Source: Leuctra nigra
Taxonomy: Eukaryota; Arthropoda; Insecta; Plecoptera; Leuctridae
NCBI GenBank assembly: GCA_934045905.1
Contig: OW203773.1
Coordinates: 19,393,246-19,457,245, forward strand
Length of the DNA stretch: 64,000 nucleotides
Direction of reading: 5' to 3'
The position numbers were made by a program, and so were the translations under genes. The notes under the pieces are model-generated. The model ran no database searches and was not told the DNA's origin. It saw only the letters and a program-made list of their open reading frames with translations. Below, one piece after another: positions 19,734 through 31,639 of the stretch (position 1 is its first letter; every line of letters begins with the position of its first letter).

Positions 19734-22700
19734 TTAAACATGTAATATGTATTCATCAACAGAATAAAAACACTTCTCCATAAGGAATTTCTTAAGAGCA
19801 AGTTTAAAATGAGTCCTTGAGGAGGAAATGTTCTTAATGTCAACTGGCAGCCTATTGAAAAGTCGGCGGCCAGCTTGCATAACTCCCCGCGAAGTTGACT
19901 TGAGACGGCAGTACTCGACGCGCAGGTCTGTGGCACCTCTTGTATTATGCGCGTGGAAAGTGCCGTCTTCGAAGAGGGTGATATTGTCTCTGACAAACAG
20001 ACAGATCGCCTGGATGTAGAGACACGGTAGTGGCAGAAACTGCAAGCTTTTAAATTTATCCCTACAGGAGTCTCTATAGCCTAATGACAGCATGGAGCGC
20101 ACAACTGCCTTCTGAGCTCTGAATGCTCTATTACTATCAGAGGTTGCTCCCCAGAACACAACTCCATATTGTAGGACTGACTGGGCCAGGGCAAAGTAGG
20201 CAATGCGGAGAGTTGGCAAATCACAATTTCTACTAAGGGTCCACAGAGCAAAGCGAGCCTTAGCTAAGTTCTTTACAACTTTGTTAACTTGGGGGATCCA
20301 GGACTAATGTTGATCAATTGTCAGCCCAAGGAACAATGCATTCTCAGTTGTTTTCAGGTTGGATAAGAGCGGTGTCAGCTTACCCTGAGAAGCAAATGTT
20401 ATGAGCTCAGTCTTATTAATGTTGAGCTGTAGCTTGTTTGGAATGAACCAGGCTTGAAAGCTGTCCAAGGTCGCTGTCATCTCTCTCTCAAGTTCGGGAT
20501 CAGATTTAGCAGAGACAGTGGCGCTGGAGTCGTCTGCGTATTGAATTACACTTCTCGCAGACAAGTCACCGCAAATGTTGGATCCAAGGTCATTAACTAA
20601 AATCGAGAATAAAAGAGGACCCAATATGGAGCCTTGAGGAACACCAATGGTTAAAACTTCCCAAGAGGAGCGACATGCATTATCAAGCTGCACACACTGC
20701 GACCTGCCAGTTAAATAGGATTTCACCCACTCACCCATCTCGTCGTTCACCCCGTACCAGGAGAGTTTCTCAAGAAGTAGGCTATGATCCATCGAGTCGA
20801 AAGCTTTCGACAAGTCACAAAGGATCACGCCTACCTTACTTCTGGAATCCAAGGCATCATCAACTTTCCGAATCATGTTAAAAGCAGCAGTAGTTGTTGA
20901 GTAGCCCTTGCGGAACCCATGTTGACTTTCTGCCAAACAGCCTACAGAGTCAAGGTGGCGTGTCAGATGTTCATGCATAAGTTTTTCCAAGATCTTAGTA
21001 GTGGAGTCAAGATGTCCTATATAATGGCAAATTAGTGCGTTTGTGATACCTTTCGTGAAAATTGGTACCCTTACTAATTCGAGTATGAGGAATCTAAAAA
21101 TCAATGGCACCAACCTGAGAAATTAATACTTTCTGCGTAATTAGCATAATTAGCATAATTAATAAACATAGATAAAAAAAATATATACAATTTTATAATG
21201 TGGTCATTATGAGTATCCATCGAAAGCTCGTCATGTCTACAATCCATATTATTCATAAAAATGTTATTTTTTTCATTTACATAATAATTACCCGCATAAT
21301 TAATTATTTTATAAAAATCGCCATTAAACAAAAAGCTTTAAATGACCCTCTCAGATTTTGATAAAACTTGGTAGCATTAGTCATAAGCCCAAAGTAAAAC
21401 ATACGTATTTTTTGGTTTGTCCATTTATTGAGTACTTTTGGATTTCCAGGCCCTCAAATAATCAAAGTTTTGGTTTCCATTCCTTCACTTGAACTGTTCT
21501 GACTTTTACGCCGTTCAAGTCAGAAGATTCGTCTTTTCTAAATTTGGTTAAACTAAATATTGGGTACTTATTATAGTATGGTCATTTAAGGGGGGAAAAG
21601 TCAAAATTTTGGCTTCCAAATTGCCTATTTACAAAAACGTATTTTGTGTTGTTATATGTGTTGTACATTTATAGCATCCCCCTACTCCTTTCTTTCACAA
21701 ACTAATATTTCTCTCCATATATGCGCTCCGTGCAAACCGTGCGCCGTGGACCCACATGGAGCTGGGGGGGGGGGGGGGGGTCACCATTTTGTTTCTCTCG
21801 ATCGTAATTTCTAGGATACAAATAATTGATATTTGGTCACCCTACAAATAACCCTGGATATTGAGAAATTCGTCCTCTCCCCTCTTAAGAAATGAGTCTG
21901 AATTTATCATCCCCCCCCCCCCCCCCCCTTCCTTAACACAGAAAAGTGTTTTGACCTTAAGTACCCATTGGCCATTGATTTGATAACAAAATTCCTTTCT
22001 TTGTACATTTAACCCAAATTTCATCATAATGCATTGACAATTAGAAGAAATACGTTTTTGTGAATAGGCATTTTGGAAGCCAAAATTTTGACTTTTCCCC
22101 CCTTAAATGACCATACTATAATAAGAACCCAATAATAAGTTTAACCAAATTTAAAAAAGACGAATCTTCTGACTTGAACGGCGTAAAAGTCAGAACAGTT
22201 CAAGTGAAGGAACGGAAACCAAAATTTTGATTATTTGAGGGCCTGGAAATCCAAAAGTACTCAATAAATGGACAAACCAAAAAATACGTATGTTTTACTT
22301 TAGGCTTGTGACTAATTCTACCAAGTTTTATCAAAAACTGAGAGGGTCATTTTAAGCTTTTTGTTGAATGGTAATTTTTATAAAATAATTAATTATGCGG
22401 TTAATTATTATGTGAATAAAAAAATTAAACTTTTTATGATTTATATGGATTGTAGACATGACGAGCTTTCGATGCATACTCATAAAGACCATATTATAAA
22501 ATTATATATTTTTTTTTATCTATGTTTATTAATTATGCTAATTATGCTAATTACGCCGAAAGTATTAATTTCTCAGGTTGGTGCCATTGATTTTTGGATT
22601 CGTCATACTCGAATTAGTAAGGGTACCAATTTTCACGAAAGGTATCACAAATGCACTAATTTTAGAAATATTTACTCCACTATAGAGAAAGAAGGCAATA

Positions 22701-24270
22701 ATGAGATTGGCCGGTAGTTAGAGCAGATGGTCTTGGGGCCCTTTTTATGAATGGGCTTTATGACAGCAAGTTTCATTTTGGCTGGAAAGATCCCTTGACT
22801 GAACGATTGCGTAAAAATGTGCGCCAGGGGTAATGAAATCCAAGGACCACACAACTTCACTAGGGACATTGGGATATCATCCCAGCCCGTAGCTGATTTG
22901 GATTCAAATGTCTTGAGGATCTTCACAACGACTTCAGCAGAAACAATGGGTTGCTCGATACTTGGGGCATTGATGGGAAAAGCATTCTTCAATATCTTCA
23001 TGCCATCGTCAGTGGAGCCGTGGGTAGTGGTATTGGAAGATTCCATTCCTACTGATACAAAGTACTTGTTGAATTGATTTGCAGCTTCATTGCCTTGCGC
23101 CATCCTTGTCAATTAAGGTAATAGGAGGTAGGCTTTTCCTTGCTCTGCCAGTCACTGACTTAATGACATTCCAGGTAGCGCCTATTCTGTTGTTAGACTG
23201 AGAAATTATGTTAGAATTATGCCACCTCTTAGCTTGGATTATCTCGTTGCTTAGCTCATTTTTTATTTGCTTCAAACGTTCTTGGAGTGCTGGCGCTGCT
23301 GCTCCCATCTTCACAAGGAGATGAAGTTCCCTTTTCCTGTCGCATTTGAGACGTATCTCCGGAGTTAGCCAACCTTTGAAGTTGGCCTTGTTCCTCTGGG
23401 TAATTTGCTTTTTAGGAAAGTGCTTCTCTAAGTTCAACAGAAAAATCCGAAGGAAAGCGTCATATTTTCCATCTACTGAGTCACTGCTGAATACCTCCGA
23501 CCAGTCAACTACTTGGATATCCCCAATGAAATCCCGAACAGAATGCTGTGGATACTTCCTGCGGAACACAGAACTTCCACCTAGATGATTAGTAAGCAAG
23601 GGAGGACGAGTAGGAGAAGCTACGGGGATGGAGACCAATTGGCCGCAATGGTCAGACAGTCCCGGGTCAATATTAAAGACAAACGTAGCCTCGTTGAAGT
23701 TAGAAATTACAACATCGAGTGCCGACTGGCAACTTCTAGTGGACGGGGTGGCCCCGATGTCCAGAATTTTAAAACCAAACCCAGTCGAAACCTCCTCGAT
23801 TAGCAGCCTATCACTTTCCACGAGAAGGTTTATATTCCAATCTCCACACACCAACACCTTCCTACCGTCTTTACTGAATCTCGCAAGAATTTCTTCGAGA
23901 TAACTGAGAAAAATATCCACTGTACCTGGATCGGGCGAGCGATAAATTACAATGATGGTGACAGGTGTAGCTGCTGAGATCTCAACTGCGCATGCTTCTA
24001 GTACTCCATTGATGCCGTAGACGCTCACGGCAGTGAATTCAAAGTGAGCCCCATTCCGGACATATATGCACGAACCACCACCTCTTGAATTCACTCTTGA
24101 GTGGAAGGCCGCTAGGGTGTATCCATTGAGTACTAACAACTGTTCATTTCCACTGCTGAGCCATGATTCAGTCAAGCAAAGAATATCCACTGGATAAAGC
24201 AAGGAGTCAAGAAACATTTCAAGTTCATCCGTCTTGCATGCCAAGCTGCGTATGTTGAGATGAAAAAGAT
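19734..24270 (-). pseudogene. LINE ORF2: endonuclease and reverse transcriptase, broken
   Basis: The apurinic-type endonuclease starts at LNIRSLACKTDELE (about 24270), with CLTESWL, VCGDWN and LSDHCGQLV as catalytic landmarks. One frameshift lies near 23100 (after DKDGARQ). The reverse transcriptase has PIHKKG..NYRPISLL, interrupted at 22682/20999 by a foldback element. It resumes ILEKLM, then QHGFRKG, LCDLSKAFDSMDH, GVPQGSILGP and QYADDSS. A TAG stop follows LTIDQH near 20304, after which the same frame continues to 19734. The defects are one frameshift, one nonsense codon and one insertion. Confidence 0.85.
20999..22682. mobile_element. Foldback DNA transposon, 1684 bp, inside LINE ORF2
   Basis: The ends are TAGTGGAGT...ACTCCACTA. 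The 3-bp duplication TAG lies at 20996-20998 and 22683-22685. Removing the element and one TAG restores the LINE frame exactly (SFS-KIL). Arms of about 640 bp (to about 21640 and from 22045) flank a loop of about 400 bp. Long G and C runs of about 18 bases lie in the loop (21765-21780 and 21911-21928). The arms have small differences and no transposase is present. A 3-bp duplication is compatible with PIF/Harbinger or CACTA groups, but the ends fit neither well. Confidence 0.85.
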
Positions 24271-24463
24271 AAGTTAAAGGCGGGTTACTAGGACATTTAA
24301 TACGAGGTTCGATGTTGTGATGAGGCTTAGTGGTGTTGGTCGTGTCTGAGGGGGGTATTAATTGCTATTCATAAGCTAACCTGCTCTTCAGAATAGAAGT
24401 CCATCTCTGTTTAGTCGGACAGATGTTGTCTCTTGCATCATGATTGGAATTTGCACCTGATCT

Positions 24464-25420
24464 TTAACAATTTATGCACTTGTAGAACTTGGAGTTGCAT
24501 GATTTTTCCTCATGATTACCCGAACAATATAAACAGATTTTATTTCTCTCGCAAACTTTCGCTATATGATTGTAGCCAGCGCATTTGTAGCATTGAATAA
24601 TATTGAGGTGGTCGCAGATCTTGTACCGTCGCCAGCCAATATTTATTTGACCTTCTCTCAATAACAGAGTACGCGTGTGAGCATCAACTTCAATGACGAC
24701 TGATGAACTGGTTTTATGCTTGAGAACCGTGACAATTTTCATGGCGAACGCAGGGGCTGATTTATTCAAGCAATTTTGGATAATTATCGAGTTAAGAAAT
24801 TCTTCTACTTCTTCGTTAGTTTGCTCAAGTTGTATGTTTGATATTCGCAGTCTAGGATTCAATTTTGGTTTAATTTCTGCCGTGTATTTATCGCCTAGGA
24901 CTAGTTCGACCTCTTTGACTAATGCGGCGGCTGATGATTCTGGACATGTGATGAGAACGGTCCCTTCCTTGTTATGTTGCATGCTAAACACTCCTACTGG
25001 AAGTTTGGCTGGATTGATACTTTTTGTGATATCTATCTTCGTGTTGTCGTTATCTTTGCCGTTTTTAGGTGTGATGCTAATAACTTCTTTCTTATTAAAT
25101 TTTAGAGCCATGGCATAAGAATTAGGTGTTTGCTCGTTTAGCTGACTTGGTGGGGGAGGGCCTTTGCTATGCTTATCCATCAACATAATTTGTTCTGCTT
25201 GGAGTTTGTTTTCAGCTTCTAAGCTTCTCACTAGCCTTTGAAGAATATCGTTTTCTCTTTTGAGCATTGCGTTCTCCTCCTGTACGTTAAGTGCTAGACC
25301 AACCTTCAAAAAATCGCTTGTCGCCGAGTCGCCGCCACCGCCCCCTTCGTTGTTTACGTCCATGTGTAGACAGGCACTGAACGTCCAATGTTGTTGGAAG
25401 TGTTGTCCAATGTTGTCCAA
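24464..25420 (-). CDS. LINE ORF1, nucleic-acid-binding protein with zinc knuckles
   Basis: 318 codons. Residues about 40-80 look like a coiled coil (LNVQEENAMLKREND...). The middle is an RRM-like alpha/beta region of the kind seen in LINE ORF1 proteins (inference). The C-terminus has two clear CX2CX4HX4C knuckles, CYKCAGYNHIAKVC and CLYCSGNHEEKSC, and ends on KCINC. The role by family is RNA binding in the retrotransposition particle. There is no frameshift inside. Confidence 0.8.
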   Translation of the reverse strand: MDNIGQHFQQHWTFSACLHMDVNNEGGGGGDSATSDFLKVGLALNVQEENAMLKRENDILQRLVRSLEAENKLQAEQIMLMDKHSKGPPPPSQLNEQTPNSYAMALKFNKKEVISITPKNGKDNDNTKIDITKSINPAKLPVGVFSMQHNKEGTVLITCPESSAAALVKEVELVLGDKYTAEIKPKLNPRLRISNIQLEQTNEEVEEFLNSIIIQNCLNKSAPAFAMKIVTVLKHKTSSSVVIEVDAHTRTLLLREGQINIGWRRYKICDHLNIIQCYKCAGYNHIAKVCERNKICLYCSGNHEEKSCNSKFYKCINC

Positions 25421-25440
25421 ACTAAGTTTAAGTATGAATT

Positions 25441-25667
25441 AAATCTACATCAAAAGGTACCCTATTTGAGAAAAATTTTGGAATTTTTAGAAATTTTTCA
25501 AAATTCCACCTAGAAGCAAATAGCCCAAAAATTGAAGGTTTCTTGAAAATTAGTATTTTTATGTTATGTATGTATTAAAGGTGTATCAATGAGCTATATC
25601 CAATACCTAACTCAAAATTTTCAAAAAGTGGATATAGGACAAATAAGTACTAAGCCGACGATATCTG
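25441..25667. other. Intergenic, AT-rich
   Basis: Sequence between the LINE 5' end and the next TIR element. It contains the inverted partner (25626-25676) of the 19051-19103 repeat. There is no gene. Confidence 0.4.
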
Positions 25668-27239
25668 TACCCCAGAGGTAGAAGGACGGAAGTCGATTCT
25701 CTAGACATTGAGTTGCACACTTTTTGAATGATGTAATCAAGATATAGGTACTAGGAAAACGCTCAGTGTAACGCGTTGATGAGCGAGCACGGGTACGTGC
25801 AAATTCTCTAACCGGAAATGCGTACACAACGCACAGAAAACATATACATCCATATGGAATTGATTATAATATCAACTTAAAAGTGTATGCTTTTCATCGA
25901 AACTTTAAAATAGCATCTAAGCACCTGGTTCATAAAGCAAATCAGAATCAATTTTCAATTGGCACTGGAAAACATTCATTTCGATACTTCATTACTGACA
26001 GATATTAAAAATGTAAATAACTTCATACGTTCTTAACTGATTGGGATGAAATTTTGTAAAATAAGAGACAATATTGGTCTTAATGATCATGCAAAATATG
26101 AGTTTGATCAGAATTATCGAAGACCGTTTTCATTTTTCAGCCTATCAGGAGATATTTATTTAAATTTTAACCAATGAATCTGAGTAACGCGTTGATGAGC
26201 GAGCACAGATACGCGCAACACCTCGAACCGAAATTCTGTCTATCGAAAATGTCATTAAAAGCCAATAATTCTAAAATTTCGCCACAGATTTGTATAGAAA
26301 TCTCAAAACATTCCTAAAATATTGGTCCAAATAACCATGCAAAGCTTTAAGTTGATCGATTGAACCTTTATGATTGAACTGTTCCGTGTTAATTTTCAAA
26401 AATCACAGGATCTCCTTTAAAAAATATACCTGAGACCACTCATATGATATAAGTGTGTCTACACAATATCAGATCGACTGTTAAACGGTCATTATCAGTT
26501 TCATTTGCGTTTGAAAGTTTCTGCTCTAACTACCTTGCCTTGAACTGAAGAGTCGAAGTCGCCGTGAATTTGACAGCCAACACGCAAATAGTCCGTAAAA
26601 TGTCAATAACGTTTGGATTTAAACACAGATTAGTATGAAAATTGTCAAAAATGCAGATAATGTTGGTCCCAACCATCATGCGAAGTTATAAGTTGATCGT
26701 TCAATCGGTTATAGTTTAAATTTCTAAAAACACAGGAAATATGGTTTTAAATTTTAACCAATGGGAGGATTTGGCTGAAACTTTGTTTGATTGGGTACAA
26801 TGTTGGGGGTAATGACTTGTTAAAATTTCAATTTGATCAAAACAACCAATCGAAAGTTATTTTTTTTTAAATTTGAACCAATCAATGGATTTCAAAAAAA
26901 TTAGGGTCTGCAACAATCAGAAATGTTACGTACATGTGTGCAAAATTTCAGCTCGATCGAAGAAAAACTCTGACCTGTATATCGTCAGTAACAGAAAAAA
27001 CAAAAAAAAAACAAAAAAAAAAAACAGAGGTCCGTGCCAAAAGAGCCAAAAGGAGACGCTCGCTTCGCTCGCTCAATCAATTGCAACTTGATTGATATCA
27101 ATAAATACAGTTATTTTTTGAAGTTTTCTTGCAAAATTTCAGTAAATTGCCTTTATACAATCATAATTCATGAAAGGCACTGGTTTCACCTCAAGAATCA
27201 TTGAAATTGACTTCCGTCCTTTACCTTTGAGGTAGGTAC
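25668..27239. mobile_element. TIR element (about 240 bp) interrupted by family R
   Basis: The ends CTGTACCCCAGAGGTAGAAG and CTTTACCTTTGAGGTAGGTA (+ strand, right end) are imperfect inverted repeats with GACGGAAGTC/GACTTCCGTC inside. A relative without the insertion lies at 38050-38273. The family R copy b entered at 25750/27083. Confidence 0.6.
25751..27082 (-). mobile_element. Family R hairpin-ended repeat, copy b
   Basis: A full-length inverted copy. The minus strand starts GATTGAGCGAGCGAAGCG and ends TGAGCGTTTTCCTAG before T. It retains the intact site into which the LTR element inserted in copy a (around 26830). An open frame at 26873-27091 recurs in copies a and c, starting [16 protein letters not shown] and running into lysines coded by the A tract. 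It is probably chance. Confidence 0.75.
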
Positions 27240-28070
27240 AGAACTAATTTTGTCCCACAATCAGTTAAAATCCACATATTTTAGATTTTGTGAGCGGTGA
27301 TATTTTGTTTCATAATAAACCCGCATAATACAAGTGAACAAATAAAATTTATAAATCGATGAGTAGGTAATCATTTATATACATAATATATTATAATCAA
27401 TTTATATACCGTCAATTATTCAGACCGTGGGTGTACATCATATTTTTAAAAATAAGTATTTGCACTCTTCTTTTCATTTCGACTTTCGCAAGTTCTTTTA
27501 TTAATTCAATAACCTTCATCAGGTAAAGTACACATTGATATAAAAGCAAAAACATGAAATACACAAGATAACTCATGTTCAAAGAAGTAAATAAAAGCAA
27601 AGCACCTGTAAGTAGTAATGTTAACGAAATATATAACAACCTTGGTAAAAGAAACAATAGATAGAGGAAATAACATTAGCTGATGCTATTACTCGGTGCA
27701 TTTTCTCTACTATTTGAAATTTTAACGTTGGAATCCAAATATTATTAAATTCATAACTAGGCTGGCTAATTATGCCTAAACCCTGTTTCCTAAAACACGC
27801 CATTGTAGCAGCTTCTTTAAATTTTCTCTTCCCCCAATGATTTTCTTTACAAATCTTCTTACAATTCTATTCCAATCTATTTTGTGCATATTAATTAACG
27901 CATGATGTGAAATTAAAGAAAAATTAAAAATGCCTGATGAAGTTTACTGAAAGTAGACGAAATATTGCATTTATAAATAAATATGCGAGTTTGTGACAGT
28001 CCAACGAAGTTTTATTAATTAATCTCCAAACTAAGAACTGGAACTTGATAATATTGCTGATTCCCAGTAG
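27240..28070. other. AT-rich stretch, probable Penelope non-coding part
   Basis: CCTGATGAAGG on the minus strand near 27520 is followed by AAGTCGAAATG. This resembles the 3' non-coding style of Penelope elements. A related CCTGATGAAG lies on + at 27931. No gene was found. Confidence 0.35.
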
Positions 28071-28074
28071 GATT

Positions 28075-28160
28075 TGATCTTCGATTCTTCAACATCTACA
28101 CCGACTGGTCTCTGCGTCTCCCCGATGTAAATCTCTTCACAAGAACATGGTATAAATATC
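28075..28160 (-). pseudogene. Penelope-like GIY-YIG endonuclease fragment
   Basis: The minus strand reads IFIPCSCEEIYIGETQRPVG. The Cys pair and the IYIGET core match the start of the GIY-YIG endonuclease that ends Penelope polyproteins. Only the beginning of the domain survives. It lies downstream, on the same strand, of the reverse transcriptase fragment at 29804-29985, as expected for Penelope. Confidence 0.65.
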
Positions 28161-28185
28161 TATGGTATTCGCACAATTAAGATCA

Positions 28186-28696
28186 GCTCTGCACTCTAGT
28201 GGTAGAGATGTGGTACTAGAGGAAGGGTGTACGCATTCAATTCTTCATAAGGAACGTGTAGTTTGGATACCTCTACTTCATACACTATTAAACATAGAAC
28301 CCTGAAAAAAGTAACGAGGATAGAAAAGATGATGCTTTATCGATCTGTCACCTCAGATTTTTTCTCCGAGGTTAAATTGCAGCGTAGTAATCGTTCAAAC
28401 ATGTAATGCATCAGCCAATCAGAGGACAGGAAAGGTTCAACAGACCAATCAGGCTACAGTATAAGCCGTATTTGCTTCATACGGAAAGATATTTTATAAT
28501 TATTCAGACACAAAAAATACATTTCTGAGGTGACAGATCGAAAAAGCATAATATTTTCTATTCTCATTACAATTTTTATGGTTCTATGTTAAATAGTGTA
28601 TGAAGTAGAGGTATCTAAACTCTACAGGTACCTTATGGAGAATTGAATGCATACACCCTTCCTCAAGTACACATTTCTACCACCAGAGTGCAGAGC
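28186..28696. mobile_element. MITE with long terminal inverted repeats, 511 bp
   Basis: GCTCTGCACTCT.GTGGTAGA at the left is repeated inverted at the right, and the similarity extends about 200 bp (AGGAAGGGTGTA.GCATTCAATTCT, TACCTCTACTTCATACACTA). It is non-coding. No clear target duplication was seen. It separates the two Penelope fragments. Confidence 0.7.
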
Positions 28697-29800
28697 GGAA
28701 GCTTGATTTAGCGAATAACGTACACCCAGGCCTTGTCATCTTGAACTGAATTTTATGGTTTTAGTCACGAAGAATTTGCCATGTGAAATTGTAAATTTGT
28801 AGGAACATTTTTCTTGGCAACCTTTAGAGTTAGTGGTTTGAATTTTTTATATGTTGTAGCAACAACTGTAATAATGAAAACACCAAACATGACATTTTCA
28901 GAGTTTTGTTTTAATTAATTAATTAGTGAAAATAGTTTTTTCACACATTTTTATTGAATAAGGAATGTATTAAGGACACGATACAAGACCCAGAAGGTTC
29001 ATTTTAGTCTATCTTGAAGTTTATGCTATAATAAATAAAGTAGTAACACACAAAAAATCAGCTCTCTATCTATTAAAGTTTAAGAAATTACGTTCCTAAG
29101 CTTATAAATGTATAGTTTTGAGATACGCCCTATTGAAGTTTCATAGTGCTATTAGAATGGCGGGAAGGGACACTTGAAAATATTTTTTTATTCGAATTAG
29201 AAACAGGGATATTATAAGTAGGCTGATATTAAATTTCAAGTTAGAAACATATTTTTTTTATTTTCTTCAGAGTGGACAAATAATCATGTTCTGTGGTGCA
29301 AAAATGTGTGTTTGTTTTTTTGAGAAATTAATATAAAATCTGTCTTTGTAACAATTTTTTTTTTAATTAATTAGGAAATGTAAAGTTTTATTTTTTTAGA
29401 TTTTCTGGTAAATTTTTTTACAAATAAGGTCTCACAGAATATTTGTATATGTGACTGATTACAATTCAGTTTACATATTTAGTCTAGATTGACCACAACC
29501 ATAGCAATTCATGTTAAGAGCATAGGTACTATTATGTTTGTAATTAAATTTAATAAAAAATCAACTAATAATTTGTTTTAGCTATATCTTTTGATTTGTT
29601 CAATATAACCAATAGCAGCAATAAAAATGGGTATAAGTTCAAAATCACTATTTTTTCCCTCTAGGGGTAGGTATAGTAGGTACTGGAGTTTCTTTTTCTT
29701 TAGGTTCTTCATTATAATCCATAATCCGATTTATCCATTTCTCTGGATACCTAGTTAGGATTTGCAACTCTTTTAAAACACCATCATTAGAAGAACAATG
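28697..29800. other. AT-rich intergenic
   Basis: No gene or clear repeat. Some of it may be eroded Penelope linker between the reverse transcriptase and the endonuclease. Confidence 0.4.
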
Positions 29801-29803
29801 TGT

Positions 29804-29985
29804 TTAATTTCTATTCATCAAACATTTCAAGAAATTGTGATGGTTAGATTCGAAATTAATGAATTGTTGCTTGTTAGTTGGTTTTCGGTAAAATTCAGTG
29901 TTTAATTTTAAACCAACCCTTTCAATTAAGAAATCTAAAAAAGGAAGCAATTCCCTTCTTCTTCATTTTCAACAGTAAATCTAGG
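29804..29985 (-). pseudogene. Penelope-like reverse transcriptase C-terminal fragment
   Basis: The minus strand reads LLPFLDFLIERVGLKLNTEF followed by YRKPTNKQQF and NFESNHHNFLKC, then a stop at 29804. LPFLDxLxxR and YRKPT with a downstream SNHH are the thumb-region hallmarks of Penelope reverse transcriptases. The preceding LPRFTVENEEEGN lies one frame away, showing a single-base frameshift. Confidence 0.7.
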
Positions 29986-30029
29986 TAATGGATGGTGCTA
30001 AATTGTTAAAACACAATTGTTATAAAACA

Positions 30030-30330
30030 ACTTATTGAGCGAGCGTCTCCATTCGGCTCTTTTGGACACTTTCTCTGAGTTTTTTATCCGACGCTGTAGG
30101 TCATGTAATGTTTTTCCGATCGAGCTGATTGTTTTTTGGCACTGCCCTCTGATTGGTTAGTTTTTAAAAAATCTACTGATTGGTCGAAAATCAAAATGGT
30201 CAGATCAACTTCAAATTTTGCATAGCACTAAAACTATACCATTTTACCTTATATAACAAATTTTCAGCCCAACCAGTTAAGAAAGTGTACACTTATTGAA
30301 ATTTTTACCTCATTGAAATATATTGACAGA
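30030..30330 (+). repeat. Family R-related 5' fragment
   Basis: ATTGAGCGAGCGTCTCC, then GGCTCTTTTGG, CGATCGAGCTGA and GATTGGT paragraphs, match the 5' part of family R with divergence. It is truncated downstream. Confidence 0.6.
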
Positions 30331-30815
30331 AGAGGGAAGTCTCGTGAAATTTTATTCCCGATAATTCGTAAAAATATCAACATAAACAACAATGATAAAC
30401 ACACTTATCGTCAGCAAAATTTAAAATTTGCTCAAATTCAAAAATAAAAAAATAAAATTCAAATGTCATTGGATACTTTGTCGGGAAAAACGGCAGGCAA
30501 CGAGAATCAGGTTTGTGATGTCATTTCCAAGCATCCAACAATGTGTTACCATGGTGATTCCTTTGTTGCCATGGCAATATAGCGGATTGTGATGTCATTG
30601 TCAATTTTCCTTTTTTTAAAATTGTAAGAAATCAATCTTTGTACCTAAATTAATTCCTTGAAAACTATTCATCTCACAACAAAAATAATACCATATTTGT
30701 GTTCAGCAACATCTTAACTTTCATAAAATAACAATTATTCTGAAATCTAATTTTAAGGAGACTTCCCTAAGTGAATGGGAATTATTCCAAAGCAACTTGG
30801 ATCTGATTTTCTTTA
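30331..30815. other. Intergenic
   Basis: No gene or repeat recognised. Confidence 0.4.
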
Positions 30816-30821
30816 TCCAGA

Positions 30822-31207
30822 GTGTATTCGCGTTTTCGGGGTGACCAGATGGCAGCACTTTCCAGGCCGCTATAACCGCCATGACACTGCGCAGTAACGC
30901 GCATTGGTTTGTTTACGTTGTTTGCTGTCATGGCGTCATGGCGGTATCGAAATGTCAGTGAAGGTGGAATAACTTGTGAGTTGTGTTGTTTACGTTATTA
31001 CTTTGTTATTATTTCATTTTATCATTTCCACCAGATTCCTTACCATAATTGTGGTTTATTTCCGAAGATAATAAATACTGCATTTCTGATCAAAATGACA
31101 TTGATAACATCAATAACATTGGCGGCCGAAACGAAAACGACTCGAGTCTATAGCAGTTATACTTTCTCACACTAGAGTGTGCACCCTTTGCTCGAAAACG
31201 CGAATAG
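30822..31207. mobile_element. Putative TIR element, about 385 bp
   Basis: TATTCGCGTTTTCG at about 30826 pairs with CGAAAACGCGAATA at about 31191. An inner pair, ATAACCGCCATGACA and TGTCATGGCG...GGCGGTAT, flanks the core. It is GC-richer than its surroundings. An 88-codon frame inside (30909-31175) is unrecognised and not called. Confidence 0.5.
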
Positions 31208-31557
31208 TCTATTCGAGAAAATAAGGAACACGACTGATTTCTGGTGGATTCTTTGGTACTATCCATAAGGGGGATAATGGAGGATATAAAGGGTTTATTT
31301 ATGTAAATAAATGATATAAAATTGGCTTTAGTTGTTTGTTATGGCTGCGAAAAAGTAAACTTGTAACTAAATCTAAATTTCACTGTTTCTCCTTTTTCAC
31401 TGCCCTATGGAAACACGAACATCAAAATAAAAAAGTGTATGTATCTAAAAAGTTTCCTGCCAGAAGTGGCTCCATCACGTATCGCTTATTTGTTCAATGA
31501 AAAGCATGTAGGTACTTTTATGTTGATTGGGTGTATCATATTCAATATTTAATATGT

Positions 31558-31636
31558 GAGATACAAAATTTCGGTTCGAGATGTTGCGCGTTCGGGTGCT
31601 CGCTCATCAACGCGTTACACCGAGCGTTTTACTAGT
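31558..31636 (+). repeat. Family R 3'-end remnant
   Basis: CGGTTCGAGATGTTGCGCG, then the hairpin region CGCTCATCAACGCGTTACAC and GAGCGTTTTACTAG before T. It is a solitary copy of the terminal module. Confidence 0.7.
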
Positions 31637-31639
31637 TAT

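Larger units (their letters stand above)
19544..25440 (-). mobile_element. Two-ORF LINE (Jockey/CR1/L2 group), interrupted
   Basis: Minus strand order: ORF1 with zinc knuckles (25420-24464), ORF2 endonuclease (from about 24270), reverse transcriptase and C-terminal region (to 19734), then a 3' UTR ending in an ATACA-type simple tail (19544-19575). The domain order and the DLSKAFD, GVPQGS and YADD motifs place it in the Jockey/CR1/L2 group; I cannot separate the clades by eye. A 1684-bp foldback element splits the reverse transcriptase at 20999-22682. The 3' tail resembles that of the LINE at 49446-57761. Confidence 0.85.

Noticed and set aside
26873..27091. Lysine-tailed ORF shared by all family R copies (also 8434-8646 and 43847-44104)
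   Set aside because: The lysines come from a variable homopolymer tract, and conservation follows the repeat DNA itself; no start context or domain.
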